From positions 62,001 through 126,000 of the forward strand of contig DASYCO010000077.1 of assembly GCA_036500145.1 (NCBI GenBank): a DNA stretch of 64,000 bases, read 5' to 3'. Positions 1 through 7,907 of this stretch are shown piece by piece. The notes beneath the pieces were generated by a model. That model was not told the origin of the DNA. It searched no databases and worked only from the letters and a program-made list of their open reading frames with translations. Every line of letters starts with the position of its first letter. The stretch's first letter is position 1. Position numbers and translations under genes: made by a program. This DNA is from CAMAVH01 sp036500145. GTDB lineage: Bacteria > Pseudomonadota > Alphaproteobacteria > SMXQ01.

Positions 1-314
1 TGTCGGCGCGGCCCCCGGGCCCTTACCGGCCCACCCTGCCGCCCGTGCAGCCTATGAGGCGCAACATGCGGAAGGGAATCCGGAGTATGCCACCACATGT
101 TGGGTGGTCAACCGTATTTTGTGTTACACTACTTAGGTGATACCAAATCTATGGTATCCAGTTCTGCGCACGATCGCGCAATGCTGATCGCCGGCGCGGC
201 GCAGGGCGCCCGGGCGGCTTGTCGAAGCGCATGACGAGTGCGATAGTCGCGCGCAAATTTTCCGGCGCAGGGCGCGGCTCTCCGCCGCCCGGCGCCTCAG
301 TTCTGGAGTTCACG
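1..314. other. Left-edge region without a recognisable gene
   Basis: I see no convincing coding region here. The stretch from about 100 to 170 is clearly richer in A and T than its surroundings and holds a perfect 7-base inverted repeat (139-145 GATACCA, 152-158 TGGTATC). This is the likely promoter region for the NDUFA12 gene that follows. An open frame from 219 continues into that gene, but its first 32 codons resemble nothing known and are probably leader sequence. Confidence 0.4.
139..158. promoter_or_regulatory. Inverted repeat upstream of the NDUFA12 gene
   Basis: GATACCA and TGGTATC form perfect 7-base arms around a 6-base AT-rich spacer. It lies in the only AT-rich patch of the left edge, about 160 bases before the NDUFA12 start. 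Size and position suit an operator for a dimeric regulator. No regulator can be named, and there is no T-run to make it a terminator. Confidence 0.3.
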
Positions 315-701
315 ATGTCATTCGGTACCCGCCTGTTCACTTGGCTCCATGGCGAGCTTGTGGGGACGGATCGTTTCGGCAACCGCTACTACCGCGACAA
401 GAGCGGCGCGAAGGCCAAGGTCGGTGCCGGCCTGTCCAAGGAGCGCCGCTGGGTGCTCTATGACGGCGAGGCGGAAGCCTCCAAGGTCCCGCCTATGTGG
501 CACGCCTGGCTGCACTACACCGTGCAGCAGCCGCCCGCAGCGGGCGCGGATGCCGATCCGGCGCGCCTCTACGGCTGGCAGAAGGAACATCTGCCGAACC
601 TGACGGGCACGGCGGAAGCCTACCGTCCGCCCGGTTCGCTGCTGGCCGGCGGCCAGCGTGCGCCCGCAACCGGCGATTACGAGCCTTGGCGTCCGTCCTG
701 A
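315..701 (+). CDS. NDUFA12-family NADH:ubiquinone oxidoreductase accessory subunit
   Basis: The 128-residue product matches the NDUFA12 (17.2 kDa, B17.2) accessory subunit of respiratory complex I, which in bacteria occurs mainly in alphaproteobacteria. Diagnostic features are the N-terminal TWLHGELVGTDRFGNRYY, the block ERRWVLYDGEAEASKVPPMWHAWLH and the C-terminal YEPWRP. The ATG at 315 is chosen because family similarity begins there; the frame is open upstream to 219 but that part is not conserved. It should sit on the matrix-side arm of complex I at the inner membrane. The MlaD gene follows after 78 bases. Confidence 0.9.
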   Translation: MSFGTRLFTWLHGELVGTDRFGNRYYRDKSGAKAKVGAGLSKERRWVLYDGEAEASKVPPMWHAWLHYTVQQPPAAGADADPARLYGWQKEHLPNLTGTAEAYRPPGSLLAGGQRAPATGDYEPWRPS

Positions 702-779
702 AACGGCCTATCTCCATCGCCCAGCCGCCATCCGTCGCGCTGCCGTCCGTGACGGCGCGTAGCTAGAGGAATCCGCGCC

Positions 780-1292
780 ATGCGCCGCAATGTCATCGAA
801 ACCGTCCTGGGCGCCGTCGTCCTGCTCGTGGCAGCCCTGTTTGTCATCTTCGCTTACAGCAACGCCAGCCTGCGCACGGTCAGCGGCTATCCGCTGATCG
901 CCAAGTTCGACCGCGTCGACGGCCTCAATCCGGGCAGCGACGTGAAGATGAGCGGCATCAAGATCGGCACCATCACCGCCCAGGACATTGATCCGCAGAG
1001 CTTCCTCGCGGTCGTGCATTTCTCGGTCGACCCGCGCATCAAGCTGCCGTCCGATTCGGCGGCGGAAGTCGTGAGCGACGGCCTGCTCGGCAGCAAGTAC
1101 CTGTCGCTGGTGCCGGGCGCCGATTCGCGCATGCTGGAAGCCAACGGCGAGATCAAGTTCACCCAGTCGCCCATCAACCTGGAATCGCTGATCGGCCAGC
1201 TGCTGTTCAGCAACCAGAAGGGCAGCGGCGACGGCGGCGGCGACAGCAAGACGCCGGCCCCGCCCGACGGCGTGCCGGGCGGCACGCTCTAG
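780..1292 (+). CDS. mlaD: MlaD-family outer-membrane lipid asymmetry protein
   Basis: This 170-residue protein has an N-terminal membrane anchor (about residues 8-26) and one MCE domain (about 39-115, including NPGSDVKMSGIKIGTI and SDGLLGSKYLSL). That is the layout of MlaD, the periplasmic substrate-binding ring of the Mla phospholipid transporter. The tail is a glycine/proline-rich low-complexity segment. No mlaE, mlaF or mlaC genes are adjacent, as is common in alphaproteobacteria, where this MCE gene travels with the NDUFA12 and DUF2155 genes. The next gene starts 3 bases after its stop, so they are probably cotranscribed. Confidence 0.88.
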   Translation: MRRNVIETVLGAVVLLVAALFVIFAYSNASLRTVSGYPLIAKFDRVDGLNPGSDVKMSGIKIGTITAQDIDPQSFLAVVHFSVDPRIKLPSDSAAEVVSDGLLGSKYLSLVPGADSRMLEANGEIKFTQSPINLESLIGQLLFSNQKGSGDGGGDSKTPAPPDGVPGGTL

Positions 1293-1295
1293 CCG

Positions 1296-1526
1296 ATGGC
1301 CGGGCGCGACAAGGCGCTGGCCCTGCCGGCGTGGAAGACGCCGGAGGGAGCGCCCGTGTCCTGCACCGAGAAGATCAAGGTGCTGAACGAGAACCTGGGC
1401 GAGATCCAGGGCCTCGTGCAGGACGCCTTCGAGGACGCCGTCCTGATGGGATGCGACGAAGCGCAGGTGCGCGACGTGCTGCGCCGCCTCGTCGAGGCCC
1501 TCGAAAACCCCTATCGCAAGGACTGA
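1296..1526 (+). CDS. Small conserved alphaproteobacterial protein of unknown function
   Basis: A 76-residue soluble protein with no signal peptide or membrane segment. Its core (CTEKIKVLNENLGEI, then DAFEDAVLMGCDEAQVRDVL, then ENPY) looks like a two-helix domain recurring as a hypothetical protein in alphaproteobacterial genomes. It lies between mlaD and the DUF2155 gene with gaps of 3 and 2 bases, so it is almost certainly in the same transcript. I cannot assign a function; the family recognition is from memory. Confidence 0.65.
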   Translation: MAGRDKALALPAWKTPEGAPVSCTEKIKVLNENLGEIQGLVQDAFEDAVLMGCDEAQVRDVLRRLVEALENPYRKD

Positions 1527-1528
1527 CC

Positions 1529-1927
1529 GTGCGCCGTTCGTTCGTCGTCGCTGCGGCGCTCTTCGCCGCTGCCGTCCCGTTCTCCGCCGCCCATGCCCTC
1601 GAAGGCGGCACGGCGCTGCTGCAGGGGCTCGACAAGGTGACGGCGCGCATCTCCACCTTCGAGGCGCCGATCGGCGTCGAGGTGCGTTTCGGCACGCTCG
1701 ACATCGTGGCGAAGCGCTGCGTCAAGGCGCCGCCGGAGGATTCGCCGGAAAGCTCCGCCTTCCTCGACATCCAGGAACTGCGGCCGGACGAAGCGCCGCG
1801 CCAGCTCTTCTCGGGGTGGATGTTCGCGTCCTCGCCGGCGCTCTCCGCGCTCGAGCATCCGGTCTACGACGTCTGGGTCAAGGACTGCCTGAACGTCAAG
1901 TCCGACTCGTCGAGCGGACCCAGGTAG
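1529..1927 (+). CDS. DUF2155 exported protein
   Basis: Starting at GTG 1529, two bases after the previous stop, this frame gives a 132-residue protein with a signal peptide (cut near AAHA, residue 23). The core matches DUF2155: residues such as KVTARISTFEAPIG, FGTLDIVAKRC, FSGWMFASSPALSALEHPVYDVWVKDC. Two cysteines, in KRC and KDC, could form a disulfide. The role is unknown; a periplasmic location is inferred. Its last 21 codons overlap the 3' end of the convergent aat gene by 64 bases. Confidence 0.82.
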   Translation: MRRSFVVAAALFAAAVPFSAAHALEGGTALLQGLDKVTARISTFEAPIGVEVRFGTLDIVAKRCVKAPPEDSPESSAFLDIQELRPDEAPRQLFSGWMFASSPALSALEHPVYDVWVKDCLNVKSDSSSGPR

Positions 1928-2535
1928 AACTCCGCCTTGACCTGCAGCGCCGCCGTGAGCTGGCGGCGGTAGTCGGCGCGGTCGATCTCCATCGCGCCGA
2001 AGCCGATCAGGTGCTGCGTCACGAACTGCGTGTCGAGCAGGATGTAGCCGCTGCGCCGCAGCCGCGCGATCAGGTGGCAGAGCGCCAGCTTGCTGGCGTC
2101 GGTCTCGACGCTGAACATGCTCTCGCCGAAGAACGCGCCGCCGATCGAGATGCCGTAGAGGCCGCCGACCATGCGGCCGTCGCGCCAGGCCTCGACCGAA
2201 TGGGCGTGCCCCATGTCGAACAGCCCGGAATAGAGCCGGATGATCTCGCTGTTGATCCAGGTCTTCGGCCGTTCGGGGCGGCTGGCGCCGCAGGCGCGGA
2301 TCACCGCCTCGTAGGCGGTGTCGCAGCGCATCTCGAACGGATTGCGCCGCAGCTTCTTCTGCAGCTTGCGCGAGACGTGGAAGCCGTCGATGGGCAGGAC
2401 GCCGCGACGCTCGGGATCGACCCAGAACAGCGTCGGGTCGTCGGCGCTCTCGGCCATTGGGAAGATGCCGGCGGCATAGGTCCGGATCAGGATGTCCGGC
2501 GTCAAGTCCGACATCTGTCCGTCCCGCGCGCTCAT
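1864..2535 (-). CDS. aat: Leucyl/phenylalanyl-tRNA--protein transferase
   Basis: Aat transfers Leu or Phe from aminoacyl-tRNA to N-terminal Arg or Lys of proteins, marking them for ClpS/ClpAP degradation. The 223-residue product carries the family signatures AAGIFPMAE near the N-terminus, WVDPERRGVLP, the central ETWINSEI-like stretch (here KTWINSEIIRLY), SVEAWRDGRMVGGLYG and LLDTQFVTQHLIGFGA. Most homologues begin close to the LIRAYAAGIFP block, so the Met at 2514 is an alternative start. It is the last gene of a leftward group with accC, accB and aroQ, although 46 bases separate it from accC. Confidence 0.93.
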   Translation of the reverse strand: MSARDGQMSDLTPDILIRTYAAGIFPMAESADDPTLFWVDPERRGVLPIDGFHVSRKLQKKLRRNPFEMRCDTAYEAVIRACGASRPERPKTWINSEIIRLYSGLFDMGHAHSVEAWRDGRMVGGLYGISIGGAFFGESMFSVETDASKLALCHLIARLRRSGYILLDTQFVTQHLIGFGAMEIDRADYRRQLTAALQVKAEFYLGPLDESDLTFRQSLTQTS

Positions 2536-2581
2536 TATCCCGTCCTGCTCATGGATGAAGGCCGCCTATGTGCGCCGCCGG

Positions 2582-3928
2582 CTATTTCTTCAGGCCGACG
2601 AACCGTTCCAGCCAGTGGATGTCGTACTCGCCGTTGACGAAGTCCGGCGCGGTGACGATGCGCCGGTGCAGCGGGATGGTCGTCTCGATGCCGGCGATGA
2701 CGTATTCCTCCAGCGCGCGGCGCAGGCGCATCAGGCATTCGTTGCGCGTGGCCCCGTGCACGATCAGCTTGGAGATCAGGCTGTCGTAGTAGGGCGGCAC
2801 GTTGTAGCCGGCATAGAGCGCCGAATCGACGCGCACGCCCAGGCCGCCGGGCGGATGGTAGTCGCGCACGCGGCCCGGGGCCGGCGTGAATGTGTCCGAC
2901 GTCTCGGCGTTGATGCGGCACTCGATGGCATGGCCGCTGAACTTGATGTCGTCCTGCTTGAAGCTGAGCGGCGAGCCGGCCGCGATGCGCAGCTGTTCGC
3001 GCACGATGTCGACGCCGCTGATCATCTCGCTGATCGGATGCTCGACCTGCAGGCGGGTGTTCATCTCGATGAAGTAGAACTCGCCGTCCTGGTAGAGGAA
3101 CTCCAGCGTGCCGGCGCCGAGGTAGCCGAGCTTCTTGATCGCGTTGACGGCGATCTTGCCGATGCGCGCGCGCGCCTCTGGGTTGAGGGCGGGCGAAGGG
3201 GCCTCTTCGAGCAGCTTCTGGTGGCGGCGCTGCAGGGAGCAGTCGCGCTCGCCGAGATGCACCACGTTGCCATGCGCGTCGCCGAGGATCTGCACCTCGA
3301 TGTGGCGCGGATGCGACAGGTACTTCTCCATGTAGACCTGGTCGTTGCCGAACGCCGCCTTGGCCTCGGCGCGGGCGTTCATGTAGGCCTCGACCACCTG
3401 CGATTCGTCTTCGGCGACCTTCATGCCGCGGCCGCCGCCGCCGCCCGACGCCTTGATCAGCACCGGATAGCCGATGCGCTTGGCGGTCTGGCGGACGGTT
3501 TCCGGGTCTTCGAGCGAGCCTGCCGAGCCGGGCACGCAGGGCACGCCCGCCGCGATCATCGTTTCCTTGGCGACGATCTTGTCGCCCATCATGCGGATAT
3601 GGTCCGCCGACGGGCCGATGAAGGTGAAGCCGTGCTCGGCCACCATGGCGGCGAAGGTCGCGTTCTCGGAAAGCAGCCCGTAGCCGGGATGGATGGCGTC
3701 GGCATTGGTGATGATGGCGGCGGACAGGATCGCCGGCATGCTCAGGTAGCTGTCCTTGGGCGCCGGCGGGCCGATGCAGACGCTTTCGTCGGCCAGGCGC
3801 ACGTGCATGGCGTCGGCGTCGGCGGTCGAATGGACAGCCACGGTGGAAATGCCCATCTCGCGGCAGGCGCGATGGATGCGGAGCGCGATTTCGCCGCGGT
3901 TGGCGATGAGGACCTTGTCGAACATCAC
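2582..3928 (-). CDS. accC: Acetyl-CoA carboxylase biotin carboxylase subunit
   Basis: AccC carboxylates the biotin on AccB using ATP and bicarbonate, the first step of malonyl-CoA and fatty acid synthesis. The 448 residues match the usual length. Visible motifs are the N-terminal KVLIANRGEIALRIHRACRE, the ATP-grasp glycine-rich loop KASGGGGGRGMK, the EMNTRLQVEHP block with catalytic Glu and Arg, and the C-terminal HWLERFVGLKK. Its start overlaps the accB stop by four bases (ATGA), so translation is likely coupled and keeps carrier and carboxylase in proportion. Confidence 0.97.
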   Translation of the reverse strand: MMFDKVLIANRGEIALRIHRACREMGISTVAVHSTADADAMHVRLADESVCIGPPAPKDSYLSMPAILSAAIITNADAIHPGYGLLSENATFAAMVAEHGFTFIGPSADHIRMMGDKIVAKETMIAAGVPCVPGSAGSLEDPETVRQTAKRIGYPVLIKASGGGGGRGMKVAEDESQVVEAYMNARAEAKAAFGNDQVYMEKYLSHPRHIEVQILGDAHGNVVHLGERDCSLQRRHQKLLEEAPSPALNPEARARIGKIAVNAIKKLGYLGAGTLEFLYQDGEFYFIEMNTRLQVEHPISEMISGVDIVREQLRIAAGSPLSFKQDDIKFSGHAIECRINAETSDTFTPAPGRVRDYHPPGGLGVRVDSALYAGYNVPPYYDSLISKLIVHGATRNECLMRLRRALEEYVIAGIETTIPLHRRIVTAPDFVNGEYDIHWLERFVGLKK

Positions 3929-4380
3929 TCGATGATCAGCAGCACTTCGCCGTACTCGACCGGCGCGGCGTTGGCGACGAGGATCTGGCTGATCTTGCCA
4001 GCGCGCGGGGCGCGGATCGGGTTCATGGTCTTCATGGCCTCGATCAGCATCACTGTCTGGCCTTCGGCCACGTGGTCTCCGACCTTCACGTAAGACGCCG
4101 CGTTCGGCTCGGGCGCCACGTAGACGGTGCCGACCATCGGCGAGGTGACGGCGCCGGGATGGCGCGCCGGGTCTTCGCCCGCGGCCGGATGGGCCGCCGC
4201 GTTCACCGCGGCCGTGGTCGCCGCCGCCACCGCCGCCGGGACCATGCCGACCGCGCTGGAGGCTTTGGAGACGCGCACCTTCCAGGTGCCGTCGGCGACT
4301 TCGATTTCGGTCAGTCCGGTCTCTTCGAGCAGCTGGGCCAGCTTGCGGACCAGCTCTTCCTCGACGTTGGGCTTCGCCAT
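3925..4380 (-). CDS. accB: Acetyl-CoA carboxylase biotin carboxyl carrier protein
   Basis: A 151-residue BCCP. The N-terminal 35 residues form the domain that contacts AccC, followed by a flexible alanine-rich linker (about 40-75), then a biotinyl domain with the biotin acceptor Lys117 in EAMKTMN. It is the mobile carrier of acetyl-CoA carboxylase in the cytoplasm. It starts at ATG 4380, which overlaps the aroQ stop (TAATG), and it overlaps accC downstream. The order aroQ-accB-accC is conserved in many proteobacteria. Confidence 0.97.
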   Translation of the reverse strand: MAKPNVEEELVRKLAQLLEETGLTEIEVADGTWKVRVSKASSAVGMVPAAVAAATTAAVNAAAHPAAGEDPARHPGAVTSPMVGTVYVAPEPNAASYVKVGDHVAEGQTVMLIEAMKTMNPIRAPRAGKISQILVANAAPVEYGEVLLIIE

Positions 4381-4937
4381 TATTTCGTCCTCTTGCCCTT
4401 GATGGGTGTCTTCGTTTTCGCGATGGGTTTCTTCGCGACGGATGCCTTGGCGCGGGTGGACGCCAGGGCCTTCGCGGGAGCTTTCTTCTTCGCGGGCGCG
4501 GCGGCCAGGATGCGCGCCATCGCCGTCAGGGCCAGCTCGTAGCCCTGCGAGCCGAAGCCGCAGATCATGCCGCGCGCGGCGCGCGAAACATAGGAGTGAT
4601 GTCGGAAGTCTTCGCGCCGGAACAGGTTCGACAGATGCACTTCGACGACCGGCAGCTCGCTCGCCAGGAGGGCGTCGAGCAGGGAGATCGAGGTGTGGGT
4701 CAGGGCGCCGGCGTTGATCAGGATGCCGTCATGGCGGCCGCGGGCGGCCTGGATCCAGCCGACCAGCTCCGCCTCGGCGTTGCTCTGGCGGAAATCGACG
4801 GTCAGGCCGAGGCCCTTGCCCGTCTTGGCGCAGAGCGCGGCGATATCGGCCAGGGTCTCGCGTCCGTAGATCTCCGGCTCCCGGCTCCCCAATAGATTGA
4901 GGTTGGGACCGTTCAGGACCAGCACAGGTTGTGGCAT
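4380..4937 (-). CDS. aroQ: Type II 3-dehydroquinate dehydratase with Lys/Ala-rich tail
   Basis: AroQ dehydrates 3-dehydroquinate to 3-dehydroshikimate in the shikimate pathway. Starting at ATG 4937 the product begins MPQPVLVLNGPNLNLLGSRE, the canonical type II start; the longer frame up to 5039 adds a non-homologous leader. Catalytic features include the Tyr in EPEIYG, the FRQSNAEAELVGWIQ region, INAGALTHTSI and EVHLSN. The enzyme usually ends near residue 145; here about 40 extra residues rich in Lys, Ala and Pro follow, similar in kind to the tail on the peroxiredoxin at 23714. The tail could bind nucleic acid or simply be disordered. Confidence 0.95.
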   Translation of the reverse strand: MPQPVLVLNGPNLNLLGSREPEIYGRETLADIAALCAKTGKGLGLTVDFRQSNAEAELVGWIQAARGRHDGILINAGALTHTSISLLDALLASELPVVEVHLSNLFRREDFRHHSYVSRAARGMICGFGSQGYELALTAMARILAAAPAKKKAPAKALASTRAKASVAKKPIAKTKTPIKGKRTK

Positions 4938-5147
4938 CGGCGGCGAAATTCCTTCGACGAGCGTGTGGGCGACCTTTATCCCATGCCCTCCCGGGGCGCA
5001 ACCGGCCAATGGTGGCGGGGAGGGGCGGGAGGTGGACAAGTCCCTGATCGGGCAATGGGATAGGCGGCGGCTGGACCGTTTTACGACCCGTTAACCATTT
5101 TACCCTATTTAATTTGAGTAGAATTGTCCTGATTTGGGGGAAAGCCC

Positions 5148-5624
5148 GTGACCGGCGAGATCAATCCGCGCGAACGACGCCTTGTGCTGCGCCTGCTCGA
5201 CCATTGGCGGGCCATGGCGGGCGAGCTCGACTGGCCGCGGCCGGACTCGGTCGAGCCGGCGGCCATGACCGACATGTGGACCTTCTGCTTCATGATCGAC
5301 GACGCGCGCGCCGCGCCGCGCCTCAGCTACGTGGGCGACTACCACAAGGAAATGTACGGCTCCGACCCGACGGGCCTGGCCTTCGCCGACGTGAACAGCG
5401 ACACCCTGATCGGCCGTTCGGCCTCCTACCTGAAGGACGTGCTGGCGAAGAACGTGCCGGTGACCTACGGCGGCCAGTTCGTCGACATCCACGGCAACGG
5501 CCTGCTCTACCGCAGCATCCTGCTGCCGCTCAGCACCGACGGCAAGACGGTCAACGCCGTGCTCGGCGGCGCCAACTGCCGCATCCTCGATCTCGGCGAA
5601 GTCGTGGAGAACCCGTTACCATGA
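5148..5624 (+). CDS. PAS_5-family (PAS-like) sensory protein
   Basis: A 158-residue cytoplasmic protein starting at GTG 5148 behind a purine-rich GGGGGAAA. It matches the alphaproteobacterial PAS_5 family: an N-terminal LRLLDHWRAMAGELDWPRPDSVEP helix region, then a PAS-like fold with RLSYVGDYHKEMYG and LYRSILLPLS. There is no output domain, so it may act by contacting a partner; ligand and signal are unknown. The stop overlaps the start of the next gene (ATGA), indicating a two-gene unit. Confidence 0.72.
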   Translation: MTGEINPRERRLVLRLLDHWRAMAGELDWPRPDSVEPAAMTDMWTFCFMIDDARAAPRLSYVGDYHKEMYGSDPTGLAFADVNSDTLIGRSASYLKDVLAKNVPVTYGGQFVDIHGNGLLYRSILLPLSTDGKTVNAVLGGANCRILDLGEVVENPLP

Positions 5625-6016
5625 TGGTCGTGTTCGAAATCCACACCTTCCGCGACGGCGTCTGGAAGATCGACTCGGTCTTCGACGACAAGGAGCTTGC
5701 CGTCGTCGAAGCGCAGCGCATGGAGCGTGCCGGCCGCTATTCGGCGATCCGCGTCGTCGAGGAGAGCTTCGACGAGGCGACCGAGCGCGGCAACACCCGC
5801 ACGGTCTACCGCTCCACCAAGGTCGACCGCACCAACACCGAATCGGCGGAGCGCCGCAAGGCGCCACCGAACATCGCGCCGCCGCCGCGTCCCATCAAGC
5901 CGAAGAAGGCCAAGGCAAGCTTCACCCAGCTGCTGATCGTCACCTCCCTGACGCTCGGCGCCATCGCCCTGGCCGGCATCGGCATCATGTACGCCCTGCA
6001 CAGCTTCGTCGGCTGA
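5621..6016 (+). CDS. Single-pass membrane protein of unknown function
   Basis: The 131-residue protein has a soluble N-terminal domain (about 1-75, rich in charged residues), a proline/lysine linker (RKAPPNIAPPPRPIKPKKAK) and one C-terminal transmembrane helix (about 102-125). This is the topology of a tail-anchored inner-membrane protein with its domain in the cytoplasm. It overlaps the PAS_5 gene by four bases, so it may be that protein's membrane partner; this is inference from coupling only. Confidence 0.6.
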   Translation: MMVVFEIHTFRDGVWKIDSVFDDKELAVVEAQRMERAGRYSAIRVVEESFDEATERGNTRTVYRSTKVDRTNTESAERRKAPPNIAPPPRPIKPKKAKASFTQLLIVTSLTLGAIALAGIGIMYALHSFVG

Positions 6017-6198
6017 CGCGGGGGCCGTTTCCGGCCGTTTCGAGGGCTTTCCGCGCCCTGAACCCCCAGCCTTGAACCGGGGGCGGAATCGGCGATAATC
6101 CTGGCAAAACGCGTCGCGGCGGGAACTCCCCGTCCGCGGCCCTTCTTCAAGCGCCGCCGGCGGCCTTCGCGCCGCCGCCGCTCAGCCAGGGACATTCC

Positions 6199-7188
6199 AT
6201 GCAAGTCACCATCAACGGCGAGCCGCGTCCTCTAGCGTCTCCGCAAAGCGTCCAGGTCCTGCTCGACACCCTCGGCCTCGACACGCGCAAGGTCGCCGTC
6301 GAGCTGAACCTCGAGATCGTGCCGCGCTCGGCCTACGGCCAGACCCAGGTCGGCGACGGCGACCGGCTTGAGATCGTGCATTTCATCGGCGGCGGCGCGC
6401 CGGACGGCGCGGCCCCCGACGGCGACGGCTTCACGGTCGCCGGCAAGCGCTACACCTCGCGCCTGCTGGTCGGCACCGGCAAGTACAAGGACTTCGAGGA
6501 GACGGCGCGCGCCATCGCCGCCTCGGGCGCGCAGATCGTCACCGTGGCGGTGCGCCGCGTCAACGTCACCGATCCCGGCAAGCCCATGCTGGTCGATTAC
6601 GTCAGCCCCAAGGACTACACCTACCTGCCCAATACGGCGGGTTGCTACACCGCCGAGGAGGCCGTGCGCACGCTGCGCCTCGCGCGCGAGGCGGGCGGCT
6701 GGGATCTCGTGAAGCTCGAGGTGCTCGGCGACCACAAGACGCTCTATCCCAACATGCCGGAGACCGTGCGCGCCGCCGAGACGCTCGTCAAAGAGGGCTT
6801 CAAGGTCATGGTCTACTGCGCCGACGACCCAATCCAGGCCAAGCGCCTGGAGGAGATGGGCTGCGTCGCCATCATGCCGCTGGCGGCACCCATCGGCTCC
6901 GGCCTCGGCGTGCAGAATCCGGTCGGCATCCGGCTCATCATCGAGCAAGCCAAGGTGCCGGTCCTGGTCGACGCCGGCGTCGGCACCGCGTCGGATGCGG
7001 CCATCGCCATGGAGCTTGGCTGCGACGGCGTGCTGATGAACACCGCCATCGCCGAGGCCAAGGACCCGATCAAGATGGCGCGCGCCATGAAGCTCGCCAT
7101 CGAAGCCGGCCGGCTCGCCTATCTCGCTGGGCGCATGCCGAAGAAGCTCTATGCCGATCCGTCGTCGCCGCTGGCCGGCCTGATTTAA
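6199..7188 (+). CDS. thiSG: ThiS-ThiG fusion: sulfur carrier joined to thiazole synthase
   Basis: The 329-residue product begins with a complete ThiS (about 1-67) ending VHFIGGG, followed by a short Ala/Gly/Asp linker and a complete ThiG (about 78-329). ThiS delivers sulfur as a C-terminal thiocarboxylate; ThiG condenses it with deoxyxylulose phosphate and dehydroglycine to make the thiazole of thiamine. ThiG signatures include SRLLVGTGKYKD, the Schiff-base Lys in LVKLEVLGD, MPLAAPIGSG and VDAGVGTASDAA. The oddity is that the ThiS di-glycine is internal, so cleavage or an alternative sulfur path must be assumed. No thiO, thiE or thiD is adjacent, and I see no TPP riboswitch in the 182-base leader. 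Confidence 0.93.
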   Translation: MQVTINGEPRPLASPQSVQVLLDTLGLDTRKVAVELNLEIVPRSAYGQTQVGDGDRLEIVHFIGGGAPDGAAPDGDGFTVAGKRYTSRLLVGTGKYKDFEETARAIAASGAQIVTVAVRRVNVTDPGKPMLVDYVSPKDYTYLPNTAGCYTAEEAVRTLRLAREAGGWDLVKLEVLGDHKTLYPNMPETVRAAETLVKEGFKVMVYCADDPIQAKRLEEMGCVAIMPLAAPIGSGLGVQNPVGIRLIIEQAKVPVLVDAGVGTASDAAIAMELGCDGVLMNTAIAEAKDPIKMARAMKLAIEAGRLAYLAGRMPKKLYADPSSPLAGLI

Positions 7189-7207
7189 TCAAGCAAGGAT
7201 ACTAGGG

Positions 7208-7855
7208 ATGAAGCTGCACGGGTTCTTCCGCTCGTCCGCGAGCTATCGGCTGCGCATCGCGCTCGCGCTCAAAGGGATCGAGGCCGAGCAGGTCTCGGTG
7301 CATATTTCGCGCCCCGGCGGCGGCGACCAGTTCCTGCCGGGCTTTCGCGCGCTGAACCCGCAACTGCTGGTGCCGGTGCTGGAAGACGACGGCAAGGTGC
7401 TCGTGCAGTCGCTCGCCATCCTCGAATATTTCGAAGAAACCCATCCGGCGCCGGCGATCCTGCCGAAGACGCCGGCGGCGCGGGCGCGGGTGCGCGCGCT
7501 GGCCCAGGTGATCGCTTGCGAAATGCACCCGATCAACAATCTGCGCGTGCTGAACTACCTGACCAAGGACCTCGGCGTCAGCGAAGACGCCAAGCTCGCC
7601 TGGTACCGCCATTGGGTGAAGCTCGGCTTCGATGCGCTGGAGCCGATGCTGGCGGGCCATCCGGACACGGGCACGTTCTGCCATGGCGACACGCCGACCA
7701 TCGCCGACATCTGCCTGGTCCCGCAGGTCTTCAACGCCAAGCGCTTCGAATGCCCGCTCGACGCCTATCCCACGGTGATGCGGATTTACGAAGCCTGCGA
7801 GAAGCTGCCGGCCTTCGCCGGCGCGCATCCCTCGAAGCAGCCCGACGCCGCTTAG
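7208..7855 (+). CDS. maiA: Maleylacetoacetate isomerase (zeta-class glutathione transferase)
   Basis: MaiA isomerises maleylacetoacetate to fumarylacetoacetate in tyrosine/homogentisate breakdown, using glutathione. The 215 residues show the zeta-class N-terminal signature LHGFFRSSASYRLRIALALKG with its Ser-Ser-Cys-like active site written here as SSAS, so the usual cysteine is replaced by alanine. The thioredoxin-fold Pro (LVPVLED), the QSLAILEYFEE glutathione-binding segment and the C-terminal helical domain (ADICLVPQVFNAKRF) are all present. The neighbours thiSG and the M48 protease are not in the pathway. Confidence 0.88.
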   Translation: MKLHGFFRSSASYRLRIALALKGIEAEQVSVHISRPGGGDQFLPGFRALNPQLLVPVLEDDGKVLVQSLAILEYFEETHPAPAILPKTPAARARVRALAQVIACEMHPINNLRVLNYLTKDLGVSEDAKLAWYRHWVKLGFDALEPMLAGHPDTGTFCHGDTPTIADICLVPQVFNAKRFECPLDAYPTVMRIYEACEKLPAFAGAHPSKQPDAA

Positions 7856-7907
7856 GCGGCGGGCGGCGTAAGACGAGCCAGCAGCCCGACGTGGCTGGGA
7901 GTAGGCG

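Noticed and set aside
2492..4093. Long plus-strand open frame of 533 codons opposite accC
   Set aside because: It is the complement of the clear accC/accB genes; its Arg/Ala/Val-rich translation has no domain and reflects high GC codon bias.
6017..6198. TPP riboswitch before thiSG
   Set aside because: I looked for the conserved CTGAGA and the ACCTGATCTGGATAAT-like blocks and found neither.
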